Below are positions 1 to 8,785 of a stretch of 64,000 bases of DNA, piece by piece. A model generated the notes under the pieces. It did no database searches. It was not told where the DNA came from and worked only from the letters and a program-made list of their open reading frames with translations. Position 1 is the stretch's first letter. Each line of letters starts with the position of its first letter. Origin of the DNA: Rugosimonospora africana (GTDB lineage Bacteria; Actinomycetota; Actinomycetes; Mycobacteriales; Micromonosporaceae). The stretch covers positions 95,916 through 159,915 of the forward strand of contig NZ_BONZ01000003.1 of the NCBI RefSeq assembly GCF_016862975.1, read 5' to 3'. Position numbers and translations under genes: made by a program.

Positions 1-120
1 CTGGCGGTCGGCCACCACCCGTACCGGCACCTTCGCTCTGGCCAGAGTCAAGGCCGTGGTCAGTCCCGAGACACCGGCACCGATGACGAGAACCTCGGAC
101 CGAATTTCAGGCTTCACCAC
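1..120 (-). CDS. FAD-dependent oxidoreductase (D-amino-acid oxidase-like), N-terminal part only
   Basis: Only the first 40 codons lie in the window; the gene runs off its left edge. The N-terminus reads a beta-strand followed by the dinucleotide-binding motif VIGAGVSGLTTALTLA, the Rossmann fingerprint of FAD oxidoreductases of the D-amino-acid oxidase/GlcD clan. The start is one of two adjacent GTG codons (ending at 120 or 117) behind a GGTGGA ribosome-binding sequence. The gene is divergent from the SCO2521-family gene. The substrate cannot be judged from this fragment; D-amino-acid oxidase is the best guess from the spacing around the GxGxxG motif. Confidence 0.6.
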   Translation of the reverse strand, partial: MVKPEIRSEVLVIGAGVSGLTTALTLARAKVPVRVVADRQ

Positions 121-405
121 TCCACCACAATAGTGGGCTTCCGGTGACTCGACGACTACCGTCCGCACGACTTCGACATGGGAACACTCCGACATCCGGC
201 CGTTGCCCGAGGCGGGGACCAATGGTAATGCACATAAAGGAGCGCCAATGTCTGCGAGCCGGACGAAACCCCGACCGGACCGACATTGTCTCAGTGATGT
301 GACACAGCGTCTCGTCAGCCGATACGAGGCGTTGCAAGTTGCCGCTCGGTGGGGTGCAATCAAACGGGACAGCTGCCGGGTACGGGGTACGGAAGGTCCA
401 GACGC

Positions 406-1365
406 ATGCTGATGCTGGGTGAAGTGTCGACCGGTCTGCTGCGCCACTCCACCTCCGTGTCGGCGCGGATCGCAGACGACATCATGATGCTGCGCCAGGA
501 CCAGCCGGTCCGCTCGTCGCGGCGTCCGATCGCGCATGCCGTCTCGCAGGATCTGCTCACCGGCGTCGACTGCCGGCTGCCGATCGGCACGGTGGGCGGA
601 CCGCGGTGCGTCGGCACGGTACGGTCGCACGCCGCCATGACCGGCGGGCGCGTGCTACAGGGCTCGGCGTACGTCAGCGTGACACCGAGCCAGCACAACC
701 GCCGCCTGCCGTGGTCGTATTACCTGTCCTGTCCCGGGATCGTCGAGACGATCGGGGCCGGACGGCTGCCCGAAGTCGCGGCCGGTTTCGCCAGCCAGCA
801 GCAGTCCGGCAGCCTGGACCTCGGCTCGATCGGCACCCGCGTGATGAACGCTGTCCAGGACTCCCCCCACCTGGACGGCCGCCTGCCGTTCAGGATGGCG
901 CGGACCGTGCTGCGCTGGATGGTCGCGCCGACCGACCTGGCGATCCGAGACAGCGCGAGCGTGCAATTCACCGTCGACGGAGAGAGCCGACGGACCCTCG
1001 TGCTGCGCCTGGACATCGGACCCCCCGGTCCGACGCCGGAACGGGTCGTGGAGCTGTGCGAGGACCTGGCCCTGCACGACTGGCTCCTGACCGCGCTGGA
1101 AGAGCTGATCGACCGCAGCCAGATCGGCTCCGGGCCACCGGCGGCGGTGGTAGACCGGCTGAAACCGGCGATCGACCAGCTGCTGCACCTGTGGATGCCC
1201 GCGGCGAGGCTCGAACCGGCCCTGGCGGAGCTGTGGCAGAGCCTGGAACGGCGGCCCGGCTTCAGCCGCCAGTGGAAGGCCGGCGTGGACCGGGTGCGCG
1301 ACCAGCTGACCGCGAGCACCATCGCGCTGCTCAGTGAGGCCAGCTTCGGGCCGGTACGCCCATGA
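406..1365 (+). CDS. SCO2521 family protein
   Basis: A 319-residue protein of unknown function that I recognise as the SCO2521 family, defined by its place beside SCO2522 to SCO2525 family genes in actinomycetes. The N-terminus MLMLGEVSTGLLRHS and the early LTGVDCRLP segment are typical. I see no transmembrane helix, signal peptide or catalytic motif; the last 110 residues are helical and leucine-rich. ATG 406 is chosen because GGAAGG lies nine bases upstream; a GTG at 349 would add 19 unlikely residues. The stop overlaps the next start as ATGA, so the two are translationally coupled. In this genome the gene points towards the other SCO252x genes, not along with them. Confidence 0.7.
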   Translation: MLMLGEVSTGLLRHSTSVSARIADDIMMLRQDQPVRSSRRPIAHAVSQDLLTGVDCRLPIGTVGGPRCVGTVRSHAAMTGGRVLQGSAYVSVTPSQHNRRLPWSYYLSCPGIVETIGAGRLPEVAAGFASQQQSGSLDLGSIGTRVMNAVQDSPHLDGRLPFRMARTVLRWMVAPTDLAIRDSASVQFTVDGESRRTLVLRLDIGPPGPTPERVVELCEDLALHDWLLTALEELIDRSQIGSGPPAAVVDRLKPAIDQLLHLWMPAARLEPALAELWQSLERRPGFSRQWKAGVDRVRDQLTASTIALLSEASFGPVRP

Positions 1366-2375
1366 GCCATCACCTTGGCCGCCTGGAATCCATAGCGGTG
1401 AAGTCCACCGTTCCCCGCAAAATCGTCATCACGCTGGTCACCGGCGGCATCGCCTACCTGGTCACCTCTCTGGCCCAGAGGTCGCAGATCTGGGCGGTCG
1501 TCCTGGCCACCTTCATCGGCGGCGTCGCGCTGGTCGTGCAGTTCCTGATGGACTTCGACTCCCGCCTGCAGATCGTCGAACTGACCCAGGAGAGCCGGCT
1601 GCACGCGCTGCACGATGTCCAGCGAGGCCACGCCGTCGAGATGGAGCGACTGGTCCGCGAGGGGTTCCTGAAGATAAACGAGGCGACGGAGCTGTTCGGA
1701 CTGGTCGAGACGTCGGCCCTGCGCACCGACGTGGTGACCCAGTTCGTGCGCAACGCGACGCAGATCGAGCCGATCCCGCCGCTCGTGTTCGACTTCGCCC
1801 AGGCCGAGATCTTCCGGATGTCCAAATTCCTCAAGGAAGTCAGCGCGGGCGAACACGTCACCTACGACGGTGAGGACCGCGACTGGCTGCTCGGACTGAC
1901 CCGCCACGCGCGCAACAGCATCGACGCGACCAGTCTGACCACAGTGGACGCTGCCGGGGCGGAATACGGTGCCGGCGGGCTCTACAACAGCGACCTCGGC
2001 CACCGGTACCTGGAGGTGCAGCGCGAGGCGGTTCAGCGGGGCGTGACCGTACGCCGGGTGTTCGTGCTCGACCGCTTCGATTCCAGCCGGTACCCGAACC
2101 TCAACGAGATCTGCCGGCTTCAGCGGGACATCGGCATCCAGGTACGCATCCTGGTCGCACAGGACGTCTCCGGGCTGCTGCGCAACAGTCTGTTCGACTT
2201 CATCGTCTTCGATGACGTGATCACCTACGAGGTGGTCCCGGGTTCCCGTCTTGAGGACCACAGCGGCGCGCCGGAGGTGCTGAACACTCACCTGATTCTG
2301 GGCGAGGACCGGGTGCAGCAGCGGATCCGCCGGTTCCGCGACATCTGGGACTCGGCGACCGACTTCAAGGACTGA
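1362..2375 (+). CDS. membrane protein with PLD-like C-terminal region
   Basis: A 337-residue protein. Two hydrophobic segments (about residues 21-38 and 43-63) form a membrane hairpin. They are followed by a charged, probably coiled region (70-115) and a C-terminal region from about residue 170. There, the pattern LGHRYLEVQREAVQRGV and then VRRVFVLDR is like PLD-fold domains found in some bacterial regulators. The HxKxxxxD catalytic motif of active phospholipase D enzymes is absent, so a binding or sensing role is more likely. It overlaps the SCO2521-family stop by four bases and converges on the SCO2522-family gene with about 30 bases between stops. The PLD-like assignment comes from motif reading only. 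Confidence 0.55.
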   Translation: MSHHLGRLESIAVKSTVPRKIVITLVTGGIAYLVTSLAQRSQIWAVVLATFIGGVALVVQFLMDFDSRLQIVELTQESRLHALHDVQRGHAVEMERLVREGFLKINEATELFGLVETSALRTDVVTQFVRNATQIEPIPPLVFDFAQAEIFRMSKFLKEVSAGEHVTYDGEDRDWLLGLTRHARNSIDATSLTTVDAAGAEYGAGGLYNSDLGHRYLEVQREAVQRGVTVRRVFVLDRFDSSRYPNLNEICRLQRDIGIQVRILVAQDVSGLLRNSLFDFIVFDDVITYEVVPGSRLEDHSGAPEVLNTHLILGEDRVQQRIRRFRDIWDSATDFKD

Positions 2376-2405
2376 AGCGCCGGGGCTGTGCCGCCTGCGG
2401 GGCGG

Positions 2406-3392
2406 TCAGCGCCAGCGCCGCCGGGAACCGGTGTGCACGAACGCGTACTCCACCCGGTCCACCAGCTCCGGTGGCAGTGCCAGGTCTTCCCGCTCGGCCC
2501 GCTCCGCTACCTGCGCCGACACCGCGCCGGCCACGTTCACCTGGCCGAGGATCGTCCGTACCGCGTGCTCCACCGACAGGAACCGGGGGGACAGTACGGA
2601 GAACGTGCGGTACGCGCTGAACGGCGCCGCCGACGGGTTCAGCCGCAGCAGGGCGGGCAGCTGGTCCCAGCGCTCCGGCACCTCAGCGGGCATCGGCTGC
2701 GGTACGGCGACCGACTGGCCGAGGTTGCGCAGCATGCCGAGGCGCAGCAACTGCCACACCGAGGCCAGGAACGGGCAGGACCAGGTGCGCGACTCGTCCT
2801 CCTGCTTCTCGTCCCACAGCTCGACGTCGAGGAAGATGGAGTGCCGGTTGACCGCGCTCTCCACCGGTGGCGTCCACTGGCTGATCACGCCCATGGCCTC
2901 GCCCGCACCCGGCACCGCCGACCGCTCACCGTTGCACAGCCAGCCGGACTCGCTGACCGGTGGCCGGGAACCGTCGGTCGATGGTGCCGGTTCCGCGACC
3001 AACTGTCCCTCGACGAGCCTCGCGATGGGTACGCCGTCGGCCGACGCGCAGCCGGATTCCCGCCCCAGGTAATCGATCGCTAGCCCGGCGTCGGCCGCCG
3101 CGCGCTGAAGGTCGGAGACGATCTGGCGGGGCGAACCGAACGGGCTGAAGTAGTCGTCGACCAGGAAGCAGGTGCTGATCCGCGCTCGCCGGTCGCCGAC
3201 CGCGGCCTGGCAGGCCCGCCGGGCCGCCTCCGCCCACGGTGCCACCCGCTGGAAGTTCTCCCGCAGACCGTCGATCCCGGAGGCGTAGTCCTCCATGTAC
3301 AGGTGGCCCAGCTCGATCGAGAGGTGCGCCCACGGCAGCTGTTCCACCCGAGGCTGATCGCTCGCCTCCCGGAACGTGGCCTCGACGGTCAT
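2406..3392 (-). CDS. SCO2522 family protein
   Basis: A 328-residue soluble protein of the uncharacterised SCO2522 family. Features visible are an N-terminal block with HLSIELGHLYMEDY, then ISTCFLVDDYFSP, and a C-terminal segment with YRTFSVLSPRFL. I find no transmembrane helix or known catalytic motif. The start is ATG at 3392-3390, which overlaps the TGA of the upstream SCO2523-family gene by one base (TGATG); a GTG one codon earlier is also possible. It is the last gene of the four-gene unit SCO2525-SCO2524-SCO2523-SCO2522, so its dosage is probably tied to the P-loop protein. Function unknown. Confidence 0.7.
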   Translation of the reverse strand: MTVEATFREASDQPRVEQLPWAHLSIELGHLYMEDYASGIDGLRENFQRVAPWAEAARRACQAAVGDRRARISTCFLVDDYFSPFGSPRQIVSDLQRAAADAGLAIDYLGRESGCASADGVPIARLVEGQLVAEPAPSTDGSRPPVSESGWLCNGERSAVPGAGEAMGVISQWTPPVESAVNRHSIFLDVELWDEKQEDESRTWSCPFLASVWQLLRLGMLRNLGQSVAVPQPMPAEVPERWDQLPALLRLNPSAAPFSAYRTFSVLSPRFLSVEHAVRTILGQVNVAGAVSAQVAERAEREDLALPPELVDRVEYAFVHTGSRRRWR

Positions 3393-4309
3393 CACAGACC
3401 TTCCCAGGCCCGGTCGTCGGTGAGCTTCTCGGCGAGCATCTCGAACGCCTCCACCGTCTGGAGGTTGGCGATCTGCCGCGTGTACACGTCGTTGTTGGAG
3501 ATCAGCTGCTCGCGCCACTGCAGCACCGGATCGAGCGGTACCGCGCCGAGCATCAGCGTGCGGCCGACCTTGTTGCGCTGTGCGAGCACCTGAAGGTTGG
3601 CGTTGCACTCGCGCAGCCAGGCCACCTGCGGGGCGCCCAGCCCGGCGAGCGCCGGCGAATCCGGGTCCACCACGGCGGTGCGCACGAAGCGGATCGAGTC
3701 GGCGAGCCGCTGCGGATCGTGTCCCCGTTCGGCGCCGGTCTTCAGCAGCCCGTGATCGCCGTAGACGAGGCTGGCGGCGGCGATGATGTGCTGCCGGGTC
3801 CAGCGGTGGAACACCAGCCACCGGGTGACGACTCCGCGCTTCTGCAGGTAGGCGCTCGCGGCGAGGGCGATGTCCGTCGCGTACGAGCGGCCGGCGCTGA
3901 GGTCGACGATGGTGACGTCGAACTCCTCCTCGGTGGAGAGCATCAGGTCGATGGCACGGCGCACCATGTCCGGCGTGGCGTTGAACTCGCCACCGCTGCT
4001 GTCGCCGGGAAGCAGGACGAGGCGGCCGGCGCCGGCCGGGCGGCCCCGCAGGCTGGAACGATCCGACTCCGACCACACGTCCAGCCGGGTCGGGTTGGTC
4101 AGTTCGCCCCGCAGGTGGGAGTGCAGGCCACCCTGGATCGTGCCGTGCTCGACGGACGGGATGTCGAAGATGGCACCCGCGGTCGGCGAGCCGAAGTCGA
4201 AGTCCAGGTAAGCGATGTTGTCACCGCGCAGCGCCGCCCGGTACGCGACGTTGCCGCTGGTGACCGACCGGCCGGTCCCGCCCTTGTCGGAAGTCGCGAA
4301 GACAATCAC
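3392..4309 (-). CDS. SCO2523 family variant P-loop (ParA/MinD-like) protein
   Basis: A 305-residue ATPase-like protein of the ParA/MinD clan. The N-terminus carries a deviant Walker A, DKGGTGRSVTS (residues 8-18): the first lysine K9 is kept but the usual second lysine is arginine (R14). DFDFGSPTAG (about 36-45) corresponds to the Walker A' loop and VTIVDLSAG (132-140) to Walker B. ParA-type ATPases position cargo or act on membranes by dimerising around ATP; with R14 in place of lysine, nucleotide hydrolysis could be altered. The gene starts one base after the SCO2524-family stop and overlaps SCO2522 by one base. The role in this set is unknown. Confidence 0.75.
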   Translation of the reverse strand: MIVFATSDKGGTGRSVTSGNVAYRAALRGDNIAYLDFDFGSPTAGAIFDIPSVEHGTIQGGLHSHLRGELTNPTRLDVWSESDRSSLRGRPAGAGRLVLLPGDSSGGEFNATPDMVRRAIDLMLSTEEEFDVTIVDLSAGRSYATDIALAASAYLQKRGVVTRWLVFHRWTRQHIIAAASLVYGDHGLLKTGAERGHDPQRLADSIRFVRTAVVDPDSPALAGLGAPQVAWLRECNANLQVLAQRNKVGRTLMLGAVPLDPVLQWREQLISNNDVYTRQIANLQTVEAFEMLAEKLTDDRAWEGL

Positions 4310-4310
4310 G

Positions 4311-6158
4311 CTAGTTGGCCCCGCTGACGTCTTCGCGGGCCGCGGCGAGATTGTCGAGCGCGCTGAGTACCTCGCTGATCAGAACCCCGGCGCTGCCCGG
4401 CCGGTCCCCCTGGATCTTCCTGGCCCGGATCAGCTTCTGCCTGAGCGTGTCCATCTTCGCCCTCATTGCCGGGCCGGCTTCCGACGACCCGCTCAGCAGT
4501 TCCTGGTCGAAGAGGTGCTCGGCCTCGGCCAGCAGGTCGCTCGTGTAGTCGGCCAGCCGCGAACCGCTGACCGGCGGGTTGCCGATGACCTGCGCCGCCG
4601 TCACCAGACAGTCGACGACTCGCTTGGTGTAATACCAGGAGGGGCGCGAGTCCTGCCTGGGGATCTGCGGAAACTCGTTGGCCGGCTGGTCCCACAGGTC
4701 GCGGCCGCGATCGTCGCCGATCCGCCGGTGTTCCAGGTGCGTCCACACCTCGTCGGCCAGGCTGACCATCTGCTGGCGCAGCACCGGATTCTTGAGCAGG
4801 CCGGCGATGCGGATGGTCCGCTGCAGCAGCAGCGGCGAGAAGTCCGTCTTGATCCAGCGCAGCGACGGCCCGCCGTCTTCCTCGCTGCCGCCGAGGTCGA
4901 CGCCGAATCCGGGATGGTGAATGGAGACCGCGGAGTCGCCGGGGAAGCTGCGCCGGTTGATCCGGTTGCGGCCGGCGAGCTCAGCCAGCACCCGGCCGAC
5001 CCGGTTCAACGCCTCGTCGGGTGCTCGGCGACTCACCAGGTCCTGCACGGAAATCGACGTCACCAGCAGCGAGAGGTAGTCCGACTCGACGCCGTCGGTG
5101 GTGCGCCACGGCAGGTCTTCCAGCGGCCACCGCTCGTTGCCGAACTGGGCGATGGTCGACCAATATTTCTGCGTCAGGTCCCAGCGCAGTTGCAGCGACT
5201 GGGCCAGCCGGAGCTGTTCCTCGTCGAGCAGGCCGAGCAGGCGGGTGCGGTCGGAGAACAGCGCCTCGACGGCGTCCAGCGCCACCACGGTGAAGTAAAG
5301 GTATGGCGCATTCTCCGCCGCGCCCGCACGCTGCGGTCCGATGTTGTCGAACCCCTCGACCTTCGGTGCGCCCTTGACGATGCCCCACGACCAGCCACAT
5401 TCGAACAGCAGGTTGGGGTTGTCCAGCCTGCCGCCCTGGCCGGCGCCGGAACCGATGATGACCTCGTCGCGCAGCCCGGCGTGGATTTCCCGCAGCTCGT
5501 TGCGCAGTTCCTCGACGATCACCCGGTTGGGCAGGGCGTTCTGGTTCACCATGTGGATCAACGTGCGACCGAGCGTGGAGTCGACCTCGAAGACGTTGAC
5601 GCTGAAGCTGCGCAGCATGCCGATCATCGCCGCGGTCAGCCGCGCGCTCGCCAGCCGCTCCAGCTTGTCGATCTCCTGACGGAGGTCGGCCCGCTTCACC
5701 ACGCCGCGGAACACCCGAGCAAAACCGATGGTGGCCAGCGACAGCGTCACGGAGATGCCGAACGAGTCGACCACGTCGAGGCCCTGCTGCTCCTTGCTGA
5801 CCTCGATGGACGGGTCGCCGGAGCGGAAGTAGCCGCCGCCGGAGAACAGCGGGGTGCCGTCCTCGTCGCTGTACCGGACGAAGTACTCGGTGAGGATGCC
5901 CACCAGCCGGCGCGGGATCTCCACGCTGTCGCCAAGGACGCGCAGGGCGTCGACCACGTCCTCGGCCATCTGGTCCGGGTCGTCCAGCTTGAACGTGGGT
6001 ACCTCGGCCGCCGGGTTCATCAGGCAGAGCAGGTGCTCGGCGTCACTGATCGAATTGGAGCCGTCCCGGCCTCCCCAGATCCAGGACTTGTCGACGTAGG
6101 ACGACCGCGCGGTGGCACGCCAGATGTCGATGATCTGCTGTCGTGGCTGGACCTTCAT
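4311..6158 (-). CDS. SCO2524 family protein
   Basis: A 615-residue protein of the uncharacterised SCO2524 family, the largest member of the conserved set. It has no signal peptide. A moderately hydrophobic stretch near residue 150 (SFGISVTLSLATIGFARVF) might touch the membrane but is short of a clear transmembrane helix. Other recognisable segments are LFECGWSWGIVKG (about 265), WSTIAQFGNERWPLE, and SWYYTKRVVDCLVTAA near the C-terminus, which looks like the most conserved patch. No known enzyme motif is visible. The stop lies one base before the ATG of the SCO2523-family gene, and the start is 26 bases downstream of the methyltransferase stop, so these form one transcript. Confidence 0.7.
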   Translation of the reverse strand: MKVQPRQQIIDIWRATARSSYVDKSWIWGGRDGSNSISDAEHLLCLMNPAAEVPTFKLDDPDQMAEDVVDALRVLGDSVEIPRRLVGILTEYFVRYSDEDGTPLFSGGGYFRSGDPSIEVSKEQQGLDVVDSFGISVTLSLATIGFARVFRGVVKRADLRQEIDKLERLASARLTAAMIGMLRSFSVNVFEVDSTLGRTLIHMVNQNALPNRVIVEELRNELREIHAGLRDEVIIGSGAGQGGRLDNPNLLFECGWSWGIVKGAPKVEGFDNIGPQRAGAAENAPYLYFTVVALDAVEALFSDRTRLLGLLDEEQLRLAQSLQLRWDLTQKYWSTIAQFGNERWPLEDLPWRTTDGVESDYLSLLVTSISVQDLVSRRAPDEALNRVGRVLAELAGRNRINRRSFPGDSAVSIHHPGFGVDLGGSEEDGGPSLRWIKTDFSPLLLQRTIRIAGLLKNPVLRQQMVSLADEVWTHLEHRRIGDDRGRDLWDQPANEFPQIPRQDSRPSWYYTKRVVDCLVTAAQVIGNPPVSGSRLADYTSDLLAEAEHLFDQELLSGSSEAGPAMRAKMDTLRQKLIRARKIQGDRPGSAGVLISEVLSALDNLAAAREDVSGAN

Positions 6159-6184
6159 GGGTTAACAGCCACCCCCAGAGATCG

Positions 6185-6928
6185 CTACTTCCCGTTGGCG
6201 TACCCCGTGGCCAGGATCATCCCGTCATACCCGTCGCGCAACGGATTGGCGCCGCTCGGGATCATCGTGACAGTCACATCGTAGGCGACCGGGTCAAGAC
6301 ATTCACCGACCTGACCCTCGTCTACCGCCACGGCGGGAAAGTGCAGCCGATTGACCTGGTAGCCGACGGAATGGCGCATGAACGCGGCGGCGAACGGCGC
6401 TCCGGGCTTCAACGAACGGACGAAGCACTGGGTGGCCCGCTCGAACTCGTCGGCCTCCGCGGTGATCGACTCCGCGACGAAGAACATCGTGCCGATCTCC
6501 CACTCGCACCGGGGCAGCTCGAAGATGCTGCCGCACAGCACCTCGGTCCGGGCGGCCAGCGCCTCGCGCGGCTCGACAGGCTTGTACCTGTCCGCGTCGG
6601 CGTTGACGAGCGCGCCCCAGAACGGGTCCCAACTCGGCGCGAACTGGCGGATCTCCCGCATCAGCCAGGCGACGTTGGACCGCGACCGTTCGACGAGCGT
6701 GATCTGGCGGCAGGACGGCAGCATGGCCAGGGCCGGGTACAGGTTGGTCCCGCTGCCCACGTCGATGCCGCAGCGCTGCTCGCCGGACGCGGCGAAGAAA
6801 TTCGCCACACGCTCGATGATCTCGCGGTCATCCAGCCGGAGATTCTCGTAATTGTGCGCGAGATACCAGCGCGAGTCGAAATCGTCCCAAGGCTGAGAGT
6901 CATTGCGATTTGTCGCTAGATCAATCAT
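6185..6928 (-). CDS. SCO2525 family SAM-dependent methyltransferase (NNMT/PNMT-like)
   Basis: A 247-residue class I methyltransferase. The N-terminal WDDFDSRWYLAHNYENLRLDD pattern (in pieces WYLAHNY) is typical of the NNMT/PNMT/TEMT-like family. Motif I is GIDVGSGTNLYP (about residues 54-65) and the acidic SAM-ribose contact falls in ITLVERS. The acceptor is unknown; family members methylate small amines or nicotinamide, but the SCO2525 group has no assigned substrate. ATG 6928 is preferred over GTG 6937 because GGGGTG sits eight bases upstream of the ATG. It is the first gene of the SCO2525-2522 unit, behind a 463-base gene-free region that must hold the promoter. Confidence 0.75.
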   Translation of the reverse strand: MIDLATNRNDSQPWDDFDSRWYLAHNYENLRLDDREIIERVANFFAASGEQRCGIDVGSGTNLYPALAMLPSCRQITLVERSRSNVAWLMREIRQFAPSWDPFWGALVNADADRYKPVEPREALAARTEVLCGSIFELPRCEWEIGTMFFVAESITAEADEFERATQCFVRSLKPGAPFAAAFMRHSVGYQVNRLHFPAVAVDEGQVGECLDPVAYDVTVTMIPSGANPLRDGYDGMILATGYANGK

Positions 6929-7391
6929 GAGTCGCACACCCCGTTCTGCCGGGTGTTCATGATCATCAGATTACGCCTGTTTTGCCAAAATCGCAGGCCA
7001 AGGCGCAAATAATCATGGAGTGACACGGTGGCGAACATGCCGAACGACACCTCCGTGTCGGTATCGAGCGCTCGGTCGTCCCTGACCGGCGCCACCACAG
7101 AATGCCAGGCTAATGCGAACGTACTGAGGGAACTTACTAAGGGCGGTGCGATCGGCTGAATCAGCCCGTACCGGCATGTCGCGAAACCGTCCCGACCGCC
7201 GCCACGACCGCCTCTTCCAGGACGCCGGGACCACGGCGCTTATGGCGCCGGGAACCGCCGCCGGGGCACGGCGGAGAAGTTCTCGTGATCGAGAAGGCTA
7301 TAGATTCCGCCGCGCGCACGCCGCTCCGTGTGCACCATCTGCGCGATCTGACGAAGGGCCCGGATCGGGCCTCCGCCCGGTCTGGCCTGGA
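6929..7391. other. gene-free region upstream of the SCO2525-2522 unit
   Basis: No convincing gene lies here: short frames on both strands have no ribosome-binding site or coding character. The stretch next to the methyltransferase start (about 6950-7015) is markedly AT-richer than its surroundings, including TTTTGCCAAAA and CAAATAATCATGG, and is the likely promoter of the SCO252x unit. The rest is ordinary GC-rich spacer between this promoter and the stop of the NADH dehydrogenase gene. Confidence 0.5.
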
Positions 7392-8720
7392 TCACCGGGT
7401 CACCGGCGGCGTCACCTCGGTGAAGCTCTGCCGCGGCGAGTGCAGCTCACCGAGTGCCACCACCTCGCGGCGCAGGAACAGGGCCAGCGTCCAGTCGATC
7501 ACGACCCGGATCCGGCGGTTCCAGCTCGGGATGCGGCTCACGTGGTAGCTGCGGTGCATGAACCAGGCCGGCAGGCCGCGCAGCTTGATGCCGTACACCT
7601 GCGCCACGCCCTTGTGCAGGCCCAGGCTCGCCACCGAACCCGCGTACTTGTGCCGGTACGGGATCGGTGCCTGGCCACGGATCACCGCGGCCAGGTTGTC
7701 GGCGAGCCGCACCGCCTGCCGTACCGCGTGCTGGGCGCTCGGACCGCACAACGCGCCCGGCTCCTTGGTCAGATCCGGTACGGCCGCGCAGTCACCGGCC
7801 GACCAGGCCCCCTCGACCGTCCGCTCGCCCGGCCCGGTCACCTGCAGCGTCGCCATGCAGGTGAGCCGGCCCTTCCCGTCGCGCGGCAGGTCGGTCCGCT
7901 CCAGTACCGGATGCGCCTTGACACCGGCGGTCCACACGATCGTGTCGGCCGCGAACGAGTCGCCGTCGGACAGCCGGACCACACCGTCCACACAGGACTC
8001 CAGCCGGGTACCGAGCCGGATGTCCAGATTCCGCTTCAGCAACTGCTGCACCGTGTAGGCGCCCATGTCCGGATCGACCTCGGGCAGGATCCGCTGGGTC
8101 GCCTCGACGAGTACCCAGTGCATCTCGTCGGCGCGCAGCTCCGGGTAGTACCGCAGCGCGTCGCGGGCCATGTCCTCCATCTCGGCCAGCGCCTCGATGC
8201 CCGCGTACCCGCCGCCGATGAACACGAACGTCAGGGCGCGCGCACGGGTAGCCGGGTCGGTTGTGGTGGCCGCCACGTCGAGCTGTTCGAGCACCTTGTT
8301 GCGCAGGTAGATGGCTTCGCCCAGGGTCTTGAAGCCGACCGCGTTCTCCCGGAGGCCGGGGATCGGCAGGGTCCGCGACACGCTGCCCGGGACCAGGACG
8401 ATGTGGTCGTACGGCACCTCGCGCGACGGGCCGACGATCGGCTGTACGGTCGCCACCCGCCGCTCGTGCTCCACCCGGGTCACCTCACCGGCCAGGATCG
8501 TGCAGCGGCGCAGTTCGCGGCGCAGCGGAACGACCGCGTGCCGGGGCGCGATGCTGCCGGCCGCCGCCTCCGGCAGGAACGGCTGGTAGGTCATGTGCGG
8601 CTGGGGATCGACGACGATCACCTCGGCCTCACGGGCCTTCAGTTTGCGGGAAAGCCGGAGGGCCGTGTAGAGGCCGACGTGGCCGGCACCGACGACAAGA
8701 ATCCGCTGAGGGGTCACCAT
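7392..8720 (-). CDS. ndh: type II NADH:quinone dehydrogenase (NDH-2)
   Basis: A 442-residue monotopic flavoenzyme that passes electrons from NADH to the quinone pool without pumping protons. The FAD-binding motif ILVVGAGHVGLYTA is at residues 7-20 and the NADH-binding motif FVFIGGGYAGIEA at 165-177. A third FAD contact is in GAWSAGDCAAVPD around residue 310. The C-terminal region after about 385 has the amphipathic and hydrophobic helix (VVIDWTLALFL) that anchors NDH-2 to the membrane. The length fits actinobacterial NDH-2. It stands alone, separated by gaps from both neighbours. Assignment to NDH-2 rather than another pyridine nucleotide-disulphide oxidoreductase rests on the C-terminal membrane helix and absence of a redox CxxxxC. 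Confidence 0.85.
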   Translation of the reverse strand: MVTPQRILVVGAGHVGLYTALRLSRKLKAREAEVIVVDPQPHMTYQPFLPEAAAGSIAPRHAVVPLRRELRRCTILAGEVTRVEHERRVATVQPIVGPSREVPYDHIVLVPGSVSRTLPIPGLRENAVGFKTLGEAIYLRNKVLEQLDVAATTTDPATRARALTFVFIGGGYAGIEALAEMEDMARDALRYYPELRADEMHWVLVEATQRILPEVDPDMGAYTVQQLLKRNLDIRLGTRLESCVDGVVRLSDGDSFAADTIVWTAGVKAHPVLERTDLPRDGKGRLTCMATLQVTGPGERTVEGAWSAGDCAAVPDLTKEPGALCGPSAQHAVRQAVRLADNLAAVIRGQAPIPYRHKYAGSVASLGLHKGVAQVYGIKLRGLPAWFMHRSYHVSRIPSWNRRIRVVIDWTLALFLRREVVALGELHSPRQSFTEVTPPVTR

Positions 8721-8785
8721 TCCATGCTAGGTCGGGTTGGCAGCCATTCCGACCCGCCGATGGCTGCCCGGGCAGGTCACCGGGG

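Noticed and set aside
203..412. 69-codon plus-strand frame before the SCO2521-family gene
   Set aside because: Overlaps the supported start at 406 and has no ribosome-binding site or domain.
4215..6284. Long plus-strand open frame opposite the SCO2524-family gene
   Set aside because: Shadow frame on the non-coding strand of a GC-rich gene; composition is Arg/Gly/Val/Leu/Asp-rich with no domain or ribosome-binding site.
7013..7234. 73-codon minus-strand frame in the gap before ndh
   Set aside because: Arg/Ser-rich composition, no ribosome-binding site and no family likeness.
7285..7548. Short plus-strand frame upstream of ndh stop
   Set aside because: Most of it overlaps the 3' end of ndh, it has no ribosome-binding site and no recognisable sequence.
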